Below are positions 10,421 to 22,269 of a DNA stretch of 64,000 nt, piece after piece. This DNA comes from Gnetum montanum (Eukaryota; Streptophyta; Gnetopsida; Gnetales; Gnetaceae): assembly GCA_015680685.1 (NCBI GenBank), contig MNCI01024017.1, forward strand, positions 63,147 through 127,146. The letters run 5' to 3'. The first letter of the stretch is position 1. Every line of letters begins with the position of its first letter. Below the pieces are notes generated by a model. It searched no databases. It saw nothing but the letters and a program-made list of their open reading frames with translations, and was not told the origin of the DNA. The position numbers and the translations under genes are program-made.

Positions 10421-11860
10421 ATTTGGAACAACTCTAGGCCTATAAACAGAGATCGAGCATCCAAAATTTTGGGGTTTTTTTTTGACTTTTTGCTTGTTGG
10501 AATGGCAAAAATAGAGAGAAGTAGATCTCTTTGTACATAACATAGATCCTTTTGTGCACAATAGCAAAGAAAGATTAGGAGCATGAGTGCTTTCCACCAT
10601 TATAGCTCCACATGCTTCTCTACTACCCTCAACATATTCGCTCATTGTTAAGGTCACTCCCATAGATAGAACTCTTAGGCTTCTATAGTGCTTCAAGAGT
10701 TATAAACTTTAGGTGTTCACATTGTTTTTTAGCCACTTCATTAGTGATAGGAACCTTGGCCAAAATAGCTCTATTTTTTCTTGGAATCAGCTTGAGACCA
10801 CATTGAAAACTTCATCATCCATCCATTCCTTTAGAGGTTTTGTTTTTCCCTTTTAATTTTTATTTTGCTAAAGATTTGAGCTCTTTTTATTGGTTTAACC
10901 CCTCTATCTCTCTAGCATTTTCTCTTCTCATAACAATTTGTGGTTTGGCCCTCTATAGGAGGAAAATGCTCTACTATTTCCTTTTTTGTTATCAATACAA
11001 CATTTACATTTGGGGTATTTTTTCACATTAATGTAATCTCTCTTTTTTTATGCTTTCTTACACACATTTTAAAATTGGTCAATTTTTCTCTCTCATCACA
11101 TTAAAATTACAGGATTTTCAACATTTTACATTGAGCTAATTTTCAACATTTTAGGCTTAGCTATTTTCAATGTAAAAAATTCCATGTCAAAACTAAGGTT
11201 AAAACTAAAGGGTTCATTTTACACTTAGCTGTTTTATACTTCACTTATATTTCAAATGTTTACAACTCATTTTACATTAAGTTTATTTTTCAATAATATG
11301 CACTTAATCAGTTTAACATTATAAAATCTCACTTTTTCATTGCTTCCTACTATTCCTAGTTCATGTAAGATAGGGTAAGTCTATATTTACTTAGAGGGCT
11401 CATGCTCCTTCATTTCATAATTGTTGATTTATGTAGGGTTATATTAATTTGTAGACCATTTATGGTTGCAAACTAAGTATCTTAACACTTTGTATGTGAA
11501 GGTATTCTTGTAGAAATAGAAAGAATATTTCTACAAGAAAATTTTTTGGCATTAGAAGAAGAGCCAATAGGATTTCTAGTGCCATAAATTTAAATTCTTA
11601 GTAACCTATTAGTCCTTTGTAGCACATAGAATTTTTCTTACTTTGAATATTTTTACTTGGTTTTATTTTCTATTCCTATTTGTACTTGATTCTTGTTTTC
11701 TTTTCTAAGTTTTTATAGGGGACTCTCTTTGATATCATGATAGGACAAAGAATCAACTCCTCCTAGGGCTCTCTGATCTATAAGCTAATGGAAATGTGGA
11801 AAGCTTAGGTACTTACAACACTCACAATGCATCATGACTATAAATTTTCATGCACTAAAG
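10421..11860. other. AT-rich stretch without recognisable genes
   Basis: No domain, LTR end or RNA gene recognised on either strand. It is the left flank of the site into which element A inserted. Confidence 0.5.
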
Positions 11861-11865
11861 GAAGT

Positions 11866-12756
11866 TGATTAGTGGCAAGGTATCCATATGCCCAACCATA
11901 TGAATCACAAGTGTGCATGCATGATCTAATCAAAGTTCATGGATGGGACTAGTTGTCACATCTAGATCACTAGGCTTTAATCTTAGTTCACTGTCTTCCC
12001 ACTTGGACTAGTGGTAGCTTTTTCACATATAGATTAGTCCAAAGTGAGGTATATGATGTTGTCTAATCCTATGCTGCTCCTAATAACAATAAAGAGATGA
12101 ATTAATTAAGCTAATGAACAATGCAAAATAGAATCTAAGATAGCCTACGTGTCATGAGTATCTATACCCAATCATCCATACATGCATTGGATGTCATATA
12201 ACTATCACTGGGATTGTCTAGCATGCATCATTGGATGTGCCAAATGATACACTATTGGATTACCAAGTACTTACACTTAAGCGCTCATGATTAAATCGTA
12301 CTCATTCCTCTCAATGACAAGAATAGTAAATAGCAATCAATGGAAACATTAACTAAAGAAAATAGTAAATAACTAAATAATTAAATAATTGAAGTAATGA
12401 TAAATCTAAGTGTATGCAGCAATGATGGAAGTAATCTTGATCGTTATTTCCAGTCATGTAATGTGTTGAAGTATGTCACACTCGAACAAAGGTGCCATAT
12501 GATTACAAACATCACACTATAGGTATGCATTGGGAATAATAGAACTTGAATGTAGAAATCTAAGAAAAACTATCAAAAACTAAAAACTAAAACTATCCCC
12601 CAACCATGCACCCCAAGTGTTGTATTTATAGGCTATCATGGAAGAGATGATATCAGATATCCAACATCATTTCTTAGGACTTGATATCACATATCTAATA
12701 TTGGAGCCTTGATATTGGGTATTTGATATCAGAGTTGATACAATGATGACTCATCA
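11866..12756 (-). repeat. 3' LTR of element A
   Basis: About 891 bp, with plus-strand start TGATTAG (decayed TGATGAG) and end CTCATCA. TATTTATA at 12623-12630 is the TATAAATA box on the minus strand. Just upstream of it in element sense, 12640-12745, are repeated GATATC/GATATT motifs. It aligns along its whole length to 19713-20596. Confidence 0.9.
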
Positions 12757-12767
12757 TACCCCCACAA
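12757..12767 (-). promoter_or_regulatory. Polypurine tract of element A
   Basis: On the minus strand TTGTGGGGGTA directly precedes the 3' LTR. The same G-rich tract precedes the 3' LTRs of B (35286-35297) and E (56193 onward). It is the expected primer site for plus-strand DNA synthesis. Confidence 0.7.
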
Positions 12768-12989
12768 CTGAATGAAAAATCATCCTCAAGTTAAATAAAA
12801 TGAGGACCAAGTTCTTTACAAAAATTGGTGGAATGATTGGAATTATTGACTAACATAGATGAAAAAAAAAACAAAAAAATTGACTTATACATGTTGTAGT
12901 GGTGTAGTAAAAAAATGGAACACAATATTATAGGATACATAAGTAGGAAAGCTCATGTAGTTCTCAATGGTGGTGGCTCTTCCATCAAG

Positions 12990-15672
12990 TGGTTTCCTTT
13001 GTCATTAGGCTTATGAAATTTGTAGTGATTAATCAATGCCTACAACTTTTCTTCCTCTATTCATGGGTTCTACTAAACTGATGTGTGTTGGCATTGGTAT
13101 GCTCCAAGGACATGGTCGTTATTGAAACATTTGATTGGCCTTCATGTACCAGATCATAAACTATCATTGTTCTTCCTCAAAGGTCCTAGCTTTTTCTCTC
13201 AATTTGTGATAATCTATCAATCTCCTAGCTAGATCTTAGGTAACATCCCTCTATCCATGGTAGTGAGCTTTGATCACCTTAAATTTCGAGTTTGCCACAT
13301 GAAGCTTCTGCAAAGTGTCTTTTTGATCTATAAACTCTTTCTCATACAAAGCATAGGTGGTTGCTACCTACTTCTCTAGCTTGTTTTGAGGGTAACCTAC
13401 TATTAACATGGCAAGGTTGGAATATCTAAGGTTAGCCAACACCATGTATTATTTCAAATCTTCAATCTGTAGGTATTTATTCTTTACTTCCACCTACTAG
13501 ACTAGTGCATTGCTATCAAAAATTGGCTACCACTTAGAATTTTGTGTTGACAGGGACCCAATGTGAGCTTTAAACATTTAGATTTCTTTCTCATTTATTT
13601 TCTTATACATGCCTACTTGGTTGCGGAAGTATTCCTTTAGTTTTTTCAGCTTTTTAACCTCATTCTTCCACACACTGATTTCTATTGCAAACGTTTGTCA
13701 AATAGCGTAGACCTCCATTATGAGTGTTCTATTTTCTCTAGCCAATTTATTAATGTCTTAGTTGACCTTCACCATTTTTTCTCTTAATTGGTGGACACTC
13801 TCCTCAAGAATGTTCTTTTGCTTTTCAATTATGGTCAACCTTGAGTTTTTGGAGGCAAGTTTCTTATTTTCCTCTTATTCCATAGTCAATGCCTTTTTAT
13901 ATGTGTAGGATTTTACATTAGTGGCCAAGGCATTCTAGACTACCTTCTCCTTTTCTTGTTCTACAACTACTCTCTCCTTAATCATCTTGGCCAGCAGCTC
14001 CATCCTAAATTATTCTAGTTGGTCAAACACAACAAACCTAGTAGGATCCTATTGTTTAGCTCTTAGGGTATCTTGCTTTTATTGTAACCATTGCAATTTT
14101 ACTTCTACATGCTTCGCCCTAACTGCAACCATAACTAGCTTTCTTTTGGTGGCTATGAGGTTTGACTATGTTGCAATGACATCACTAGGGGTGTCAAACA
14201 GGGTAATCATCACTTTCCCTATATGTAGCGAATGATCAAGTACATCCTCTTGCATCATAGGAGTCATCGAAGTTCTAGCTAGCATCTATGCATCTCTAGT
14301 CCTAGTAAGATCTATTGGTGGCACAATAGGCATATTAAATGATTCTTTGATGTAATCTGTAATCACTTTTGCTATGCTTGCTACATCTTGATGCTATGTT
14401 ACCACAACTATGGCACCTTCTCTAGTTTCAAGCATCACTTGGAAGGACATGGCATTTCCAAAGATTTTCTTAGACCACTAGGATCCTCCTCCTAATTGCA
14501 ATGAGAACTCTCCCTTTGTTGGATCAATTGAAATAGTGGGCTATCTAGCATCATTGATTACTTTGAAGAGATTAGACTCATCACTGCTTCTCCAATTGAC
14601 AACATTAGCGATTTTCTGTAAATGGCTCATTAAGGACCTATAATCTTGTGGTAGTGATGGTGGAGGAACTTGTGTTTCTAGGCACTATTCAGGCTCATGT
14701 TGTACTTCTACTTCTAGCTTAGCTTCCTTCTCTAGTTCTTTCTCTTCACCAAGATCTTTTCTTAGTGCCGTAGGTTTGAGAAGCTCTATGAAAGAGGCAT
14801 TTGAGCCTTCCTAGTGATATTGTTCATATACCCTAGGATTCTAGTGTGTTTGCATAACTTCCTGATTAGCCAAGGGAATGGGAGCATTTGTTTTCATGTC
14901 GTTTTCTCCTTGAAGCACCTCTAAATTTTGATGAAGTAGAATTGGGGAAGATTGGCCACATATTTGTCCATTAAAATGGTACTTCCCCTAGCTACAAATG
15001 TTGAGATCCTATTAAGCCATTTTGTTGGGAAGAGTTGGTATGTATCAATCTTAAAATATATCTTCTCCTCTAGAGTTAGTTCATTATATGTTTTGTCTTC
15101 TTTGTTGTATGCCCACCTCAACCACAACTTCCTGGTATTGGGATCAGACCTGGTGGATAGATGGATGACTTTAGCCCATTCATTTGGAAAATTAAGAGCT
15201 ATTTCAATTGCCTTGACTAAGAAAGAGACATTAACTCCACAAATGTTTACAATGGTACCTTCATCTTTGTTGTGCCAGAATTGGTGGGTCTCACCAAGGT
15301 ACCATTCACCACTATTTGAGAGAATAGGCTGCAAGGGTGATGCCTAAAGTTGCATTCGAACCACTTCTAGGGAAAACTCCATAAATAGGTTGAAATTCAT
15401 CTTGAAAATAACTATGGTCAACATGGACTTTTCTTGGATGGCCTCAAGACATTAGGGGGCAACATGAAACATTGTCCCTACATAGGAGTTGGTGGTTCTG
15501 CGGCCTCTTCTTGGACCAATTGTCCTATGAGAGGATCCTCTTAATGAATGTTAAATGATTGGGCTTCCTACACCTCATTCTTTGCACATTCACCTTGTTG
15601 GCCTTAACCACCTTGTGGGCACTTGGCTACTTTCTACAAAGGTTCTTCTTGTGTATCTCATTTTGGGACCAT
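12990..15672 (-). pseudogene. ORF2 of element A: plant-transposon-protein-like domain plus coiled coil
   Basis: Predicted start ATG at 15672-15670 (minus), reading MVPK and directly preceded by the acceptor-like TTGATTGTAG. The globular domain is the best preserved copy in the window: GEWYLGETHQFWHNK (about 15300-15250), GTIVNICGVNVSF, then LTLEEKIYFKIDTYQLFP (about 15075-15030) and a FPWLIRKLC block near 14860. From about 14600 to 13100 follows Lys/Glu/Leu-rich heptad-like sequence homologous to the coiled coils of G and E. A PCPWSIP motif near 13110 marks the end. Stops are frequent and mostly TAG/TAA; one, TAG at 15346-15344, lies where G has CAA. Compared with G and D, the roughly 500 bp carrying the internal TATA promoter upstream of the start are missing, so this copy would have relied on the LTR promoter. 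Confidence 0.6.
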
Positions 15673-17264
15673 CTACAATCAAGCAAAGATTAGGTGTTAC
15701 TAAGGTATCGATGGTTACCATTAATAGATGTACTCAATATCAAGATCCATGAATAAGCATCTCATGGGGGTATTGGGCATGAAATATGAAGCTCTATGAT
15801 TGGTTGGAAGGTTTGAGGTTAGGTACATAGTGCTAAGGTAAGCAGAAAATTAGTTTAAGGCACCGGAAGTGTGAGAAGGTGCAGTCATTGATGTAAAAAG
15901 CTTTACAAGAAGCAAGAAAAATGGCATTGAAATCGAGGTGGTGGATGAATCAAGTTACATAAGAAGGAAAACTATGAAATTTAACAATTATGCACTTGGA
16001 AGGTTAAGAATGATGTGGTTGGGTCAAACAAGTACAAGTCACAAAATTTACACAAGTCAATCCTCCCCAAAGTAGGCTCTAGCCTATGATGCCCTTGTGT
16101 AACCACATCAAAAAATGTTTGCAGGTACCAAAGGGGTTGAATGCAACACATACCTATGCAACAAAAACACACATGTTAAAACCACCATTTTGAGATAATA
16201 ACTCTATGTTACACAAAACCACAAGTTAGGATTAAATAGATAGCAAGATGAGATGGACTATAGAAAGGATTATAAAAATTGGGACATGAGGTGTCTTACA
16301 ATGGGTACAATGAATCCTTGTGTGTTATTAATGGTTAAATAATCATGAGTAATTCTTTCCAAGATTCAAACAAAGTCCAAACCACATTATAATGACATTG
16401 CATCATTTCATGATGTCGATAGACAACCATAAGACTATCATAGTTGCAAGGAGTAACATCACTTGGTGTTTTGTCCAAGGGAGGAGCTTGTTGATGGTAC
16501 ACATGTGTGTTTTTTTATGGAAGTTTTGAGAAGCCACCAACCTTTAGGCATGGGTACATGTCTTTCTAGTGGGACCCATAGAATTTATTTAGTGTCTTTT
16601 CTATGGTACTCTTACTCCCATTTTTCATTAGATTTACAAGGATATAATTATGACCTCAACAACATGCTAGAACATACAAAAGTGGCCAAAGACAATCCAA
16701 AAATCCCCTTGATGTTACACCCATTACATTCCCCCTTGGTTTTGCACTCTTTTTCCTAAACATAATGATTATGAATTTATTTTTAGGTTGGATGATGAAA
16801 AAGAATATCATTATGGCTAGGGCAAGAACCTCTTATTAATGGAATGAGTGGATGGATGATGTGGTCTTACTATCCAAATAATCAATCCCTTATGACTTGA
16901 CAACATAGAGAAAACCTCATCTCAATGGGTAACATGATCATTTTATTCACATGCAAGATTACTAATAAAGAATATGAGAACAAAAAATAGAAAAAGTTAA
17001 AAAAAAATAAGAGAAATTGTATCATGAAATGAGGAAATGACAAAAAATTGTAAAACAAAAAGATGGAAAACACTTATGAATCCTAAAGACTAGAAAGGGG
17101 GATGACCCCCACAATTAAACATTTGGCTATGACAAGGATTAATAAGTGGATAGATAGGATCCATGCATGTATAAAACATTGGGAACCATTCATTCCCTAA
17201 CCATTGGATGTCTATTGATGTTGTGGTGGCTAGGTAGACAAATCATTGATCATACACTTGAGTG
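15673..17264 (-). other. Conserved spacer between gag and ORF2, element A
   Basis: Non-coding. In element sense it contains the pyrimidine/poly-T block (17060-16980), the 'ggattcattg...cctcatgtcccaat' block (about 16320-16270) and 'gtggttaca..agggcat...gggaggat' (about 16110-16040), all matched in order in D (60.8-61.85 kb). It is the same spacer as in B and G, here without the promoter portion. Confidence 0.55.
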
Positions 17265-19587
17265 TTAAATTTCTAGTGGGTCAAGGATGTGAGGTCTATT
17301 ATTGTGATGGATGTTTGGCCCACGAGTGCACCCTTGATCATGATATGATATGCATGGATTTGTTGGTCTCTCCACACTTATAGATTCATTTCTTGGGTTT
17401 GGAATTAGAGTAATGATGGATGATGGCTTGTGTGTAGGATCAAAGGAAGGCATTGCACCAGATTGGCATTGCACCAGATTGGCATTGTGCTAGTACAAAT
17501 GATGTGGTAGATCCATGAGTCTTTTGCTTCAACTTATAGCCTTTCATCTAGAAGGAATACTTCTAACATTGCGATTGAGATCCACTAGTGTCAGCATGTT
17601 TATACACATTTGTAGCATTAGTGGCATTTGTTTGTTGATTTTTGGTGTGAAACCTTCTTGCGTCCTTGGTGGTGGCATGTGATGAGGTGGAGTAGGAGAA
17701 TATCAAGGGTAATATGGATGGTAAGAGGTGTGAGGTGGTGATCCTTCTAGGGGTGTCATGGGTTTATGGCACTTGGGAGAGTGGTAGTGGTGATTTGAAG
17801 TAGAGGATGTAGAACTAGTTAGAGCAATAGGGTGTTGAACATAATATCTATGTGGTTTTGGTTGGTAGGAAGGATAGGGTTGATTTGGTGGTGGCTTCCC
17901 CCATGACTATGGTTATTGCCACTGTGGTTGATGGGAGTACTGAGGCTGATAGTGATGAGTCCCCCTAGGATGGTACTGTTGGCTATGGGTCTATCTATGA
18001 TTACCTTGTGGAAGATAAAATCTCTTGGGCATGTGCTTCTATAGAAATTTTGGATTTAAGGCACCTACCCAATACTCATGTACATGTAACAAGATTGGGA
18101 AATGATCCTTCTGATGGTCATATATGCAGATGTCACATCCATTATCTTCTTTTGTGGTTGAGTCTATAGACTCACTTTTGTCAACCATTTTTCTTGTCTG
18201 TCGAAAAGTGTTCCTAGTTGTTTTTTGGTTATGTATCCTTTGTTTATTGTGATCATCTGGCTTTTTTTTCATGATCCTCTCTTTGATTATCTCAACAAGA
18301 GTTGTAATGTTTTCATATATCCATTTTGACATCCTATTAAACTTTTCTTCAAGTTCATCAAAAGACTTCTACATTCACAAGGTTTGTTGCAGAATCATCT
18401 TATCAAGAGTTATTTATTTCTCCTTACCATAGATATGGACCTTCTTCTATTGAAGAGTTGGATCCCAGTGATTTTTCTCAGCATTCTCCCATTTTCATAT
18501 CTCTCCTTCTTCTTTTTCCACACGTTCGATTAGTTCTCGGATCTGATGAGCTTGTAGCTCATATAATTGACATAGAGCATACATTCCAAGGGTCTCCCTC
18601 ATTTCATTACGAAATCCATCTATGATGTGGAAAAGTTGCCTTTCCTTAGAGAAGCCATGGCCTAGGAATCTATTCAATAGGGAATAATATCTATCTAAGG
18701 CCATGTCCAAGGGTTCATGTTGTCCTTGGTTCCATCCTTGGATCTATCTCCTTAAGTTGGACACCCTCACATAGGTTTGATATTTCTTGTTAAAGAGTTC
18801 CAACATTGTGGACTAGCATTGGATTGAATTTGGTTTCAACAATCTATACCACACTTTGACTCTATCAATTACTGTCCTAGGAAAGAGTGTAAGCTTTTAC
18901 CATCCATTGTCAATGTTGTAGAAAATATAGGAATCATGAAAGGCTTGTGAATGATGTTGTGGATCTAAATCATTGTAAATTAGGAATATTATTCATATCA
19001 AGCCTTGGTAGGAAACTCTCTTTGTGATGCTTGTGGGATATCTCAACTACCTCTATGATCTACATTAGGCTCCTAGTGGCCAACAAGGGTTCATCGTTAT
19101 CAGATAGGTTGTGATGAACATTTCTATTTGGTTGATTGTGATAATTTTTTTTATGTTTATGTTGATGATCATAAGTGTTTCTATGAATTCAATTTTTGTT
19201 TATATTCCAACCTTGTAGTAGAGATTTATCTTCATACCTACATTCATCTTCGTTAGAACTAGACATTGAAAGGAAAGAGGAAGATGAGAAACTAGAAGGA
19301 TTGTCATGGCTTCTATGATTTTTCCCAGGGTTCCTTAATTTATCATTCCTTGGTTTCAAGGAGGTCTTAGGCCTTGAGGCCTTCCCTAGTTTAGGACTTA
19401 CATCATCTCCTCCAAGATTTTCTACCTTAGATGAATGTAGTCTTTGAGTATTTTTAGGATGGTCATGAACATAAGAAACCCCTACATAAGATTGGTCACT
19501 TCAATTTTCTTCATCATAGATCTTGTTATTTCTCCAAGGAATGCTTCCACTATATAGTGCATTATCATGTCTTTGTGAGAGAGACAT
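17265..19587 (-). pseudogene. gag of element A
   Basis: Start taken at ATG 19587-19585 (MSLSQRHDNA), about 125 bp after the PBS; C and B also begin MSS/MSL shortly after theirs. The N-terminal third is polar and Ser-rich. The capsid-like region (retrotransposon gag domain) is visible at 18.9-18.5 kb, including LDRYYSLLNRF, ERQLFHIIDGF and YELQAHQIRELIERVEKEEG. A Cys/His motif C-x2-C-x3-H (CDICIYDH, about 18136-18113) lies where D has a full C-x2-C-x3-H-x4-C knuckle; the last Cys is replaced by Phe here. A Pro/Tyr-rich tail ends near 17265. Stops and frame changes make it a pseudogene. Its family role is to form the virus-like particle and bind RNA. Confidence 0.75.
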
Positions 19588-19689
19588 TGCTATTGGTTTA
19601 TGATGTGTGTGATTTAATATTTTCTAAAAGATATATTGTTAATACCTTTATAGCAACCGTGTACGATGTATCTAATCTAGATAACTAGT

Positions 19690-19712
19690 GCCATCCCCAA
19701 CAACGGTGCCAA
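19690..19712 (-). promoter_or_regulatory. Primer binding site of element A
   Basis: Minus strand reads TTGGCACCGTTGTTGGGGA right after the 5' LTR. It resembles the complement of a plant tRNA-Asp 3' end (TGGCGCCGTTGCCGGGGA, from memory), with three mismatches that are all transitions. Confidence 0.65.
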
Positions 19713-20596
19713 TGATGAGCACGGAGGTACCCCTACGTCCAACCATATGAATCATAAGCATTCATGCATGATCTGGTCAAATTCCATAGATGGGACTAGT
19801 TGTGGCATCTAGATCATTAGACTTTGATTCCATTTTGCTATCTTCCCACTTGGACTTGTGGTAGCTTTATCATGTATGGTTTAGTCCAAAGTGAGGTATA
19901 TGATGTTATCTAATCCTATGTTGCTCCTAATGATAATAAAGAGATGAATTAATTATGCTAATGAACAATGGAAAATAGAATCTAAGCTAGCCTACGTGTA
20001 ATGAGTATCCATCCCAAATCATCCATACACACCTTGGACTTCATATAACTACTACTAGGATTACCAAGTGTACATCACCGAGTGTGCCAAATGATATACT
20101 GCTGGATTACCAAGTACTTACACTTAAGCACTTGTGAATAAGTTGTACTCATTCCACTTAATGACAAGAATATTAAATAGCAATAAATGGAAATATTGAT
20201 AAAATAAAATAGTAAATAACTAAACAATTAAATAATTAAAGAAATAATAAATCTAAGTGAATGTGGCAATGATGGAAGTAATCTCAATCTTTATTTCTAG
20301 TAATGTAACATGTCCAAGTATGTCACAGTCAAACAAAGGTGTCATATGATTACAAACATCACACTACATGCATGCACTTGAAATAACAAAACTTGAATGT
20401 AAAAATCTAAGAATCAAAAATTTAAAACTAAAACTATCCCCCAACTATGAACCCAAGTGTTTTATTTATAGGCTAGCACGGAAGAGATGGTATTGAATAT
20501 TCAACATCATTTCTTGGGACCTGATATCATGTATCTGATATCACAACCTTGGTATCAAGCATATGATATTAGGGCTGATACAATGATGACTCATCA
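19713..20596 (-). repeat. 5' LTR of element A
   Basis: About 884 bp, with plus-strand TGATGAGC...ACTCATCA ends. It aligns to 11866-12756 and carries the same GATATC-type U3 motifs next to a TATAAATA box on the minus strand (near 20460). Confidence 0.9.
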
Positions 20597-20601
20597 GGAG
20601 C

Positions 20602-21955
20602 TAAACATCATGCTATCTTAGAATGAGTTAAGAAGGACGGTTGAATATGAGATAGCTAATGCTTTGGGACCTTTCTTACTTAAACAAAACCATCATATTG
20701 AGCTCACCTAGTCCAAGCTAGTCAAGATGGTAGAATATTTGCTTGATAGAAATGAAATCTAGGCCATGGAAAGCTGCATTGGGAAACATCTCATTGTGAA
20801 TTCCAACATCAATGTTAATAGTCAAACTTGCCTATTCCATGATGGACAAAGTGAACAAAGTGGAGATATTAGTGTTCATAATGGCAATGAGGAAGAACCT
20901 CCTCATGTTACTCTTCATGCAAATCCTTTTCATCCATTAAACACCTCCATCACAAAGTATGTGAACCCAATCACCTCCTCAAACTATTTTTCAATTCCTA
21001 AACTATAAAACACTTTTATCTCACTATCTACTTCAATTAACAGCATTGTCATAATTCTACTGGCAACTAGTATGACACCCACATACAGTCTCATTCTGAA
21101 CATTAATGCTATCAATCTTTCATCCCATCTTCAAAATCCTAATTTAATGTTAAAATATTTCTTACTAATATCACATATTCCACAACTTAATTAGCACAAG
21201 TGTCACTATGATTTGTTCTACCTATGCAACATATTTCCCAGTATAGTACACCTCAAATTTTTATGCTAGCCATTACATTACCACAACCATATCTTCTCCC
21301 TTACAATCCTATTTTTGATAATCCTATAGTTCCATAAATTCCTAGCATTTCATCTAAATTAATGCTCTTATAGCAAGACCTTACATCTAGGCTTTAGACG
21401 AATCAATACCAAATGCAAAAAGCAACAACACTACATGGGGGCAATTCTACAATATTCATTGCTAATTACTTCATTAATTCCATTAGTTCTTTGATTCCTC
21501 CTACTTAAGTTTCTAATGAAATTCCATTCCAAGACTTTACTAAGTATAATGAGGAATTTGATCCTATGCACCATGGTATTACCTTTCACAATGAATGCAA
21601 GCTACTTGTTAATTATTTCTAGACCATTCTTAGAAGATTTTAAAACTTCTTGATTGGAAAGGCATTTGATTGGTACAAATAACTCTACCACGTATCTATC
21701 ACCACCTTGGAAGAACTCTTCACTAACTTCATGGAGAGGTGTAAGTACAATATCATTAAGGGCGGCACTTTGAAAAAGCTATTGATCATCAAATAAGCTC
21801 ATAATGAGCCTATCTCTTAGTTCATATCTGGGTGGACATTGGTAACCATGGAGCTTACGCATCACTTACTTGACAACAAACTACTAGATATTTTTGATGG
21901 ATTTGTGAATAACTATATTAGATGGAAGTTGGTATATCCTAAGTCTAGGATAGGG
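20602..21955 (+). pseudogene. gag relic of another Ty3/gypsy element, host of insertion A
   Basis: The plus strand, after element A. An N-terminal stretch (20766-21008) is polar, and a retrotransposon gag domain is readable at about 21590-21925: FLIGKAFDWYKQLYH (with Gln for the in-frame TAA), then TTLEELFTNFMERCKYN, GTLKKLLIIK.AHNEPIS.F and LLDIFDGFVNNYIRWK. That order (central Trp-Tyr, a 'leelf..F..r' helix, a Gln/Glu pair, a final helix) is diagnostic for Ty3/gypsy gag. It is not closely related to the gag of A-D. The upstream part of the same gag may lie left of element A, before 11866, but I cannot trace it. Confidence 0.6.
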
Positions 21956-22004
21956 ATACTTGTTTTGATCCTCTTTTTTTTCCTTGTGTAGTTTTTGTAT
22001 GTTG

Positions 22005-22260
22005 TGAGCTCTATGGAGATGTCTTGGAAGTCAAAGGAACATCTTTTCCAAGACTTGGAACTACAAAAGAGACATCTAAGACATGCAAGAGATGTCTTTG
22101 TGAATAGCTGAGTCTTCAAAGAAGACATCTTACATTCCAAAGGAGACATGGAAAAAGTATTGAATATGTCTCTCTTGAAGAGGAGACTCCTCCCAAATAG
22201 AGGAGGTGTCTCATGGAAAGACATCTTAACTAGAGAAGATGTCTCATATATAAAGGATAA
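22005..22260 (+). promoter_or_regulatory. AGACATCT/AGATGTCT motif array with TATA box
   Basis: About ten copies of AGACATCT or its inverse lie within 250 bp, ending in GATGTCTC followed at once by CATATATAAAGG (TATA at 22247-22256). The layout is that of the LTR U3 regions in this window, so this is probably the promoter part of an LTR of a further family, with uncertain ends. Short frames across it are repeat by-products. Confidence 0.45.
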
Positions 22261-22269
22261 GTCTCTCTT

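Larger units (their letters stand above)
11861..20601 (-). mobile_element. Element A: pol-less Ty3/gypsy-type LTR retrotransposon, minus strand
   Basis: Two LTRs (11866-12756 and 19713-20596) bound an 8.7-kb element read right to left. Order in element sense: 5' LTR, PBS, gag, spacer, ORF2, polypurine tract, 3' LTR. No protease, RT, RNase H or integrase is detectable between gag and ORF2. The flanking pentamers gaagt (11861-11865) and ggagc (20597-20601) match at three of five positions. Both mismatches are transitions, as expected for an old target-site duplication decayed by deamination. LTR divergence counted by eye over the first 240 bp is roughly 15 percent, so the insertion is old. It would have depended on another element, such as C, for enzymes. 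Confidence 0.85.
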
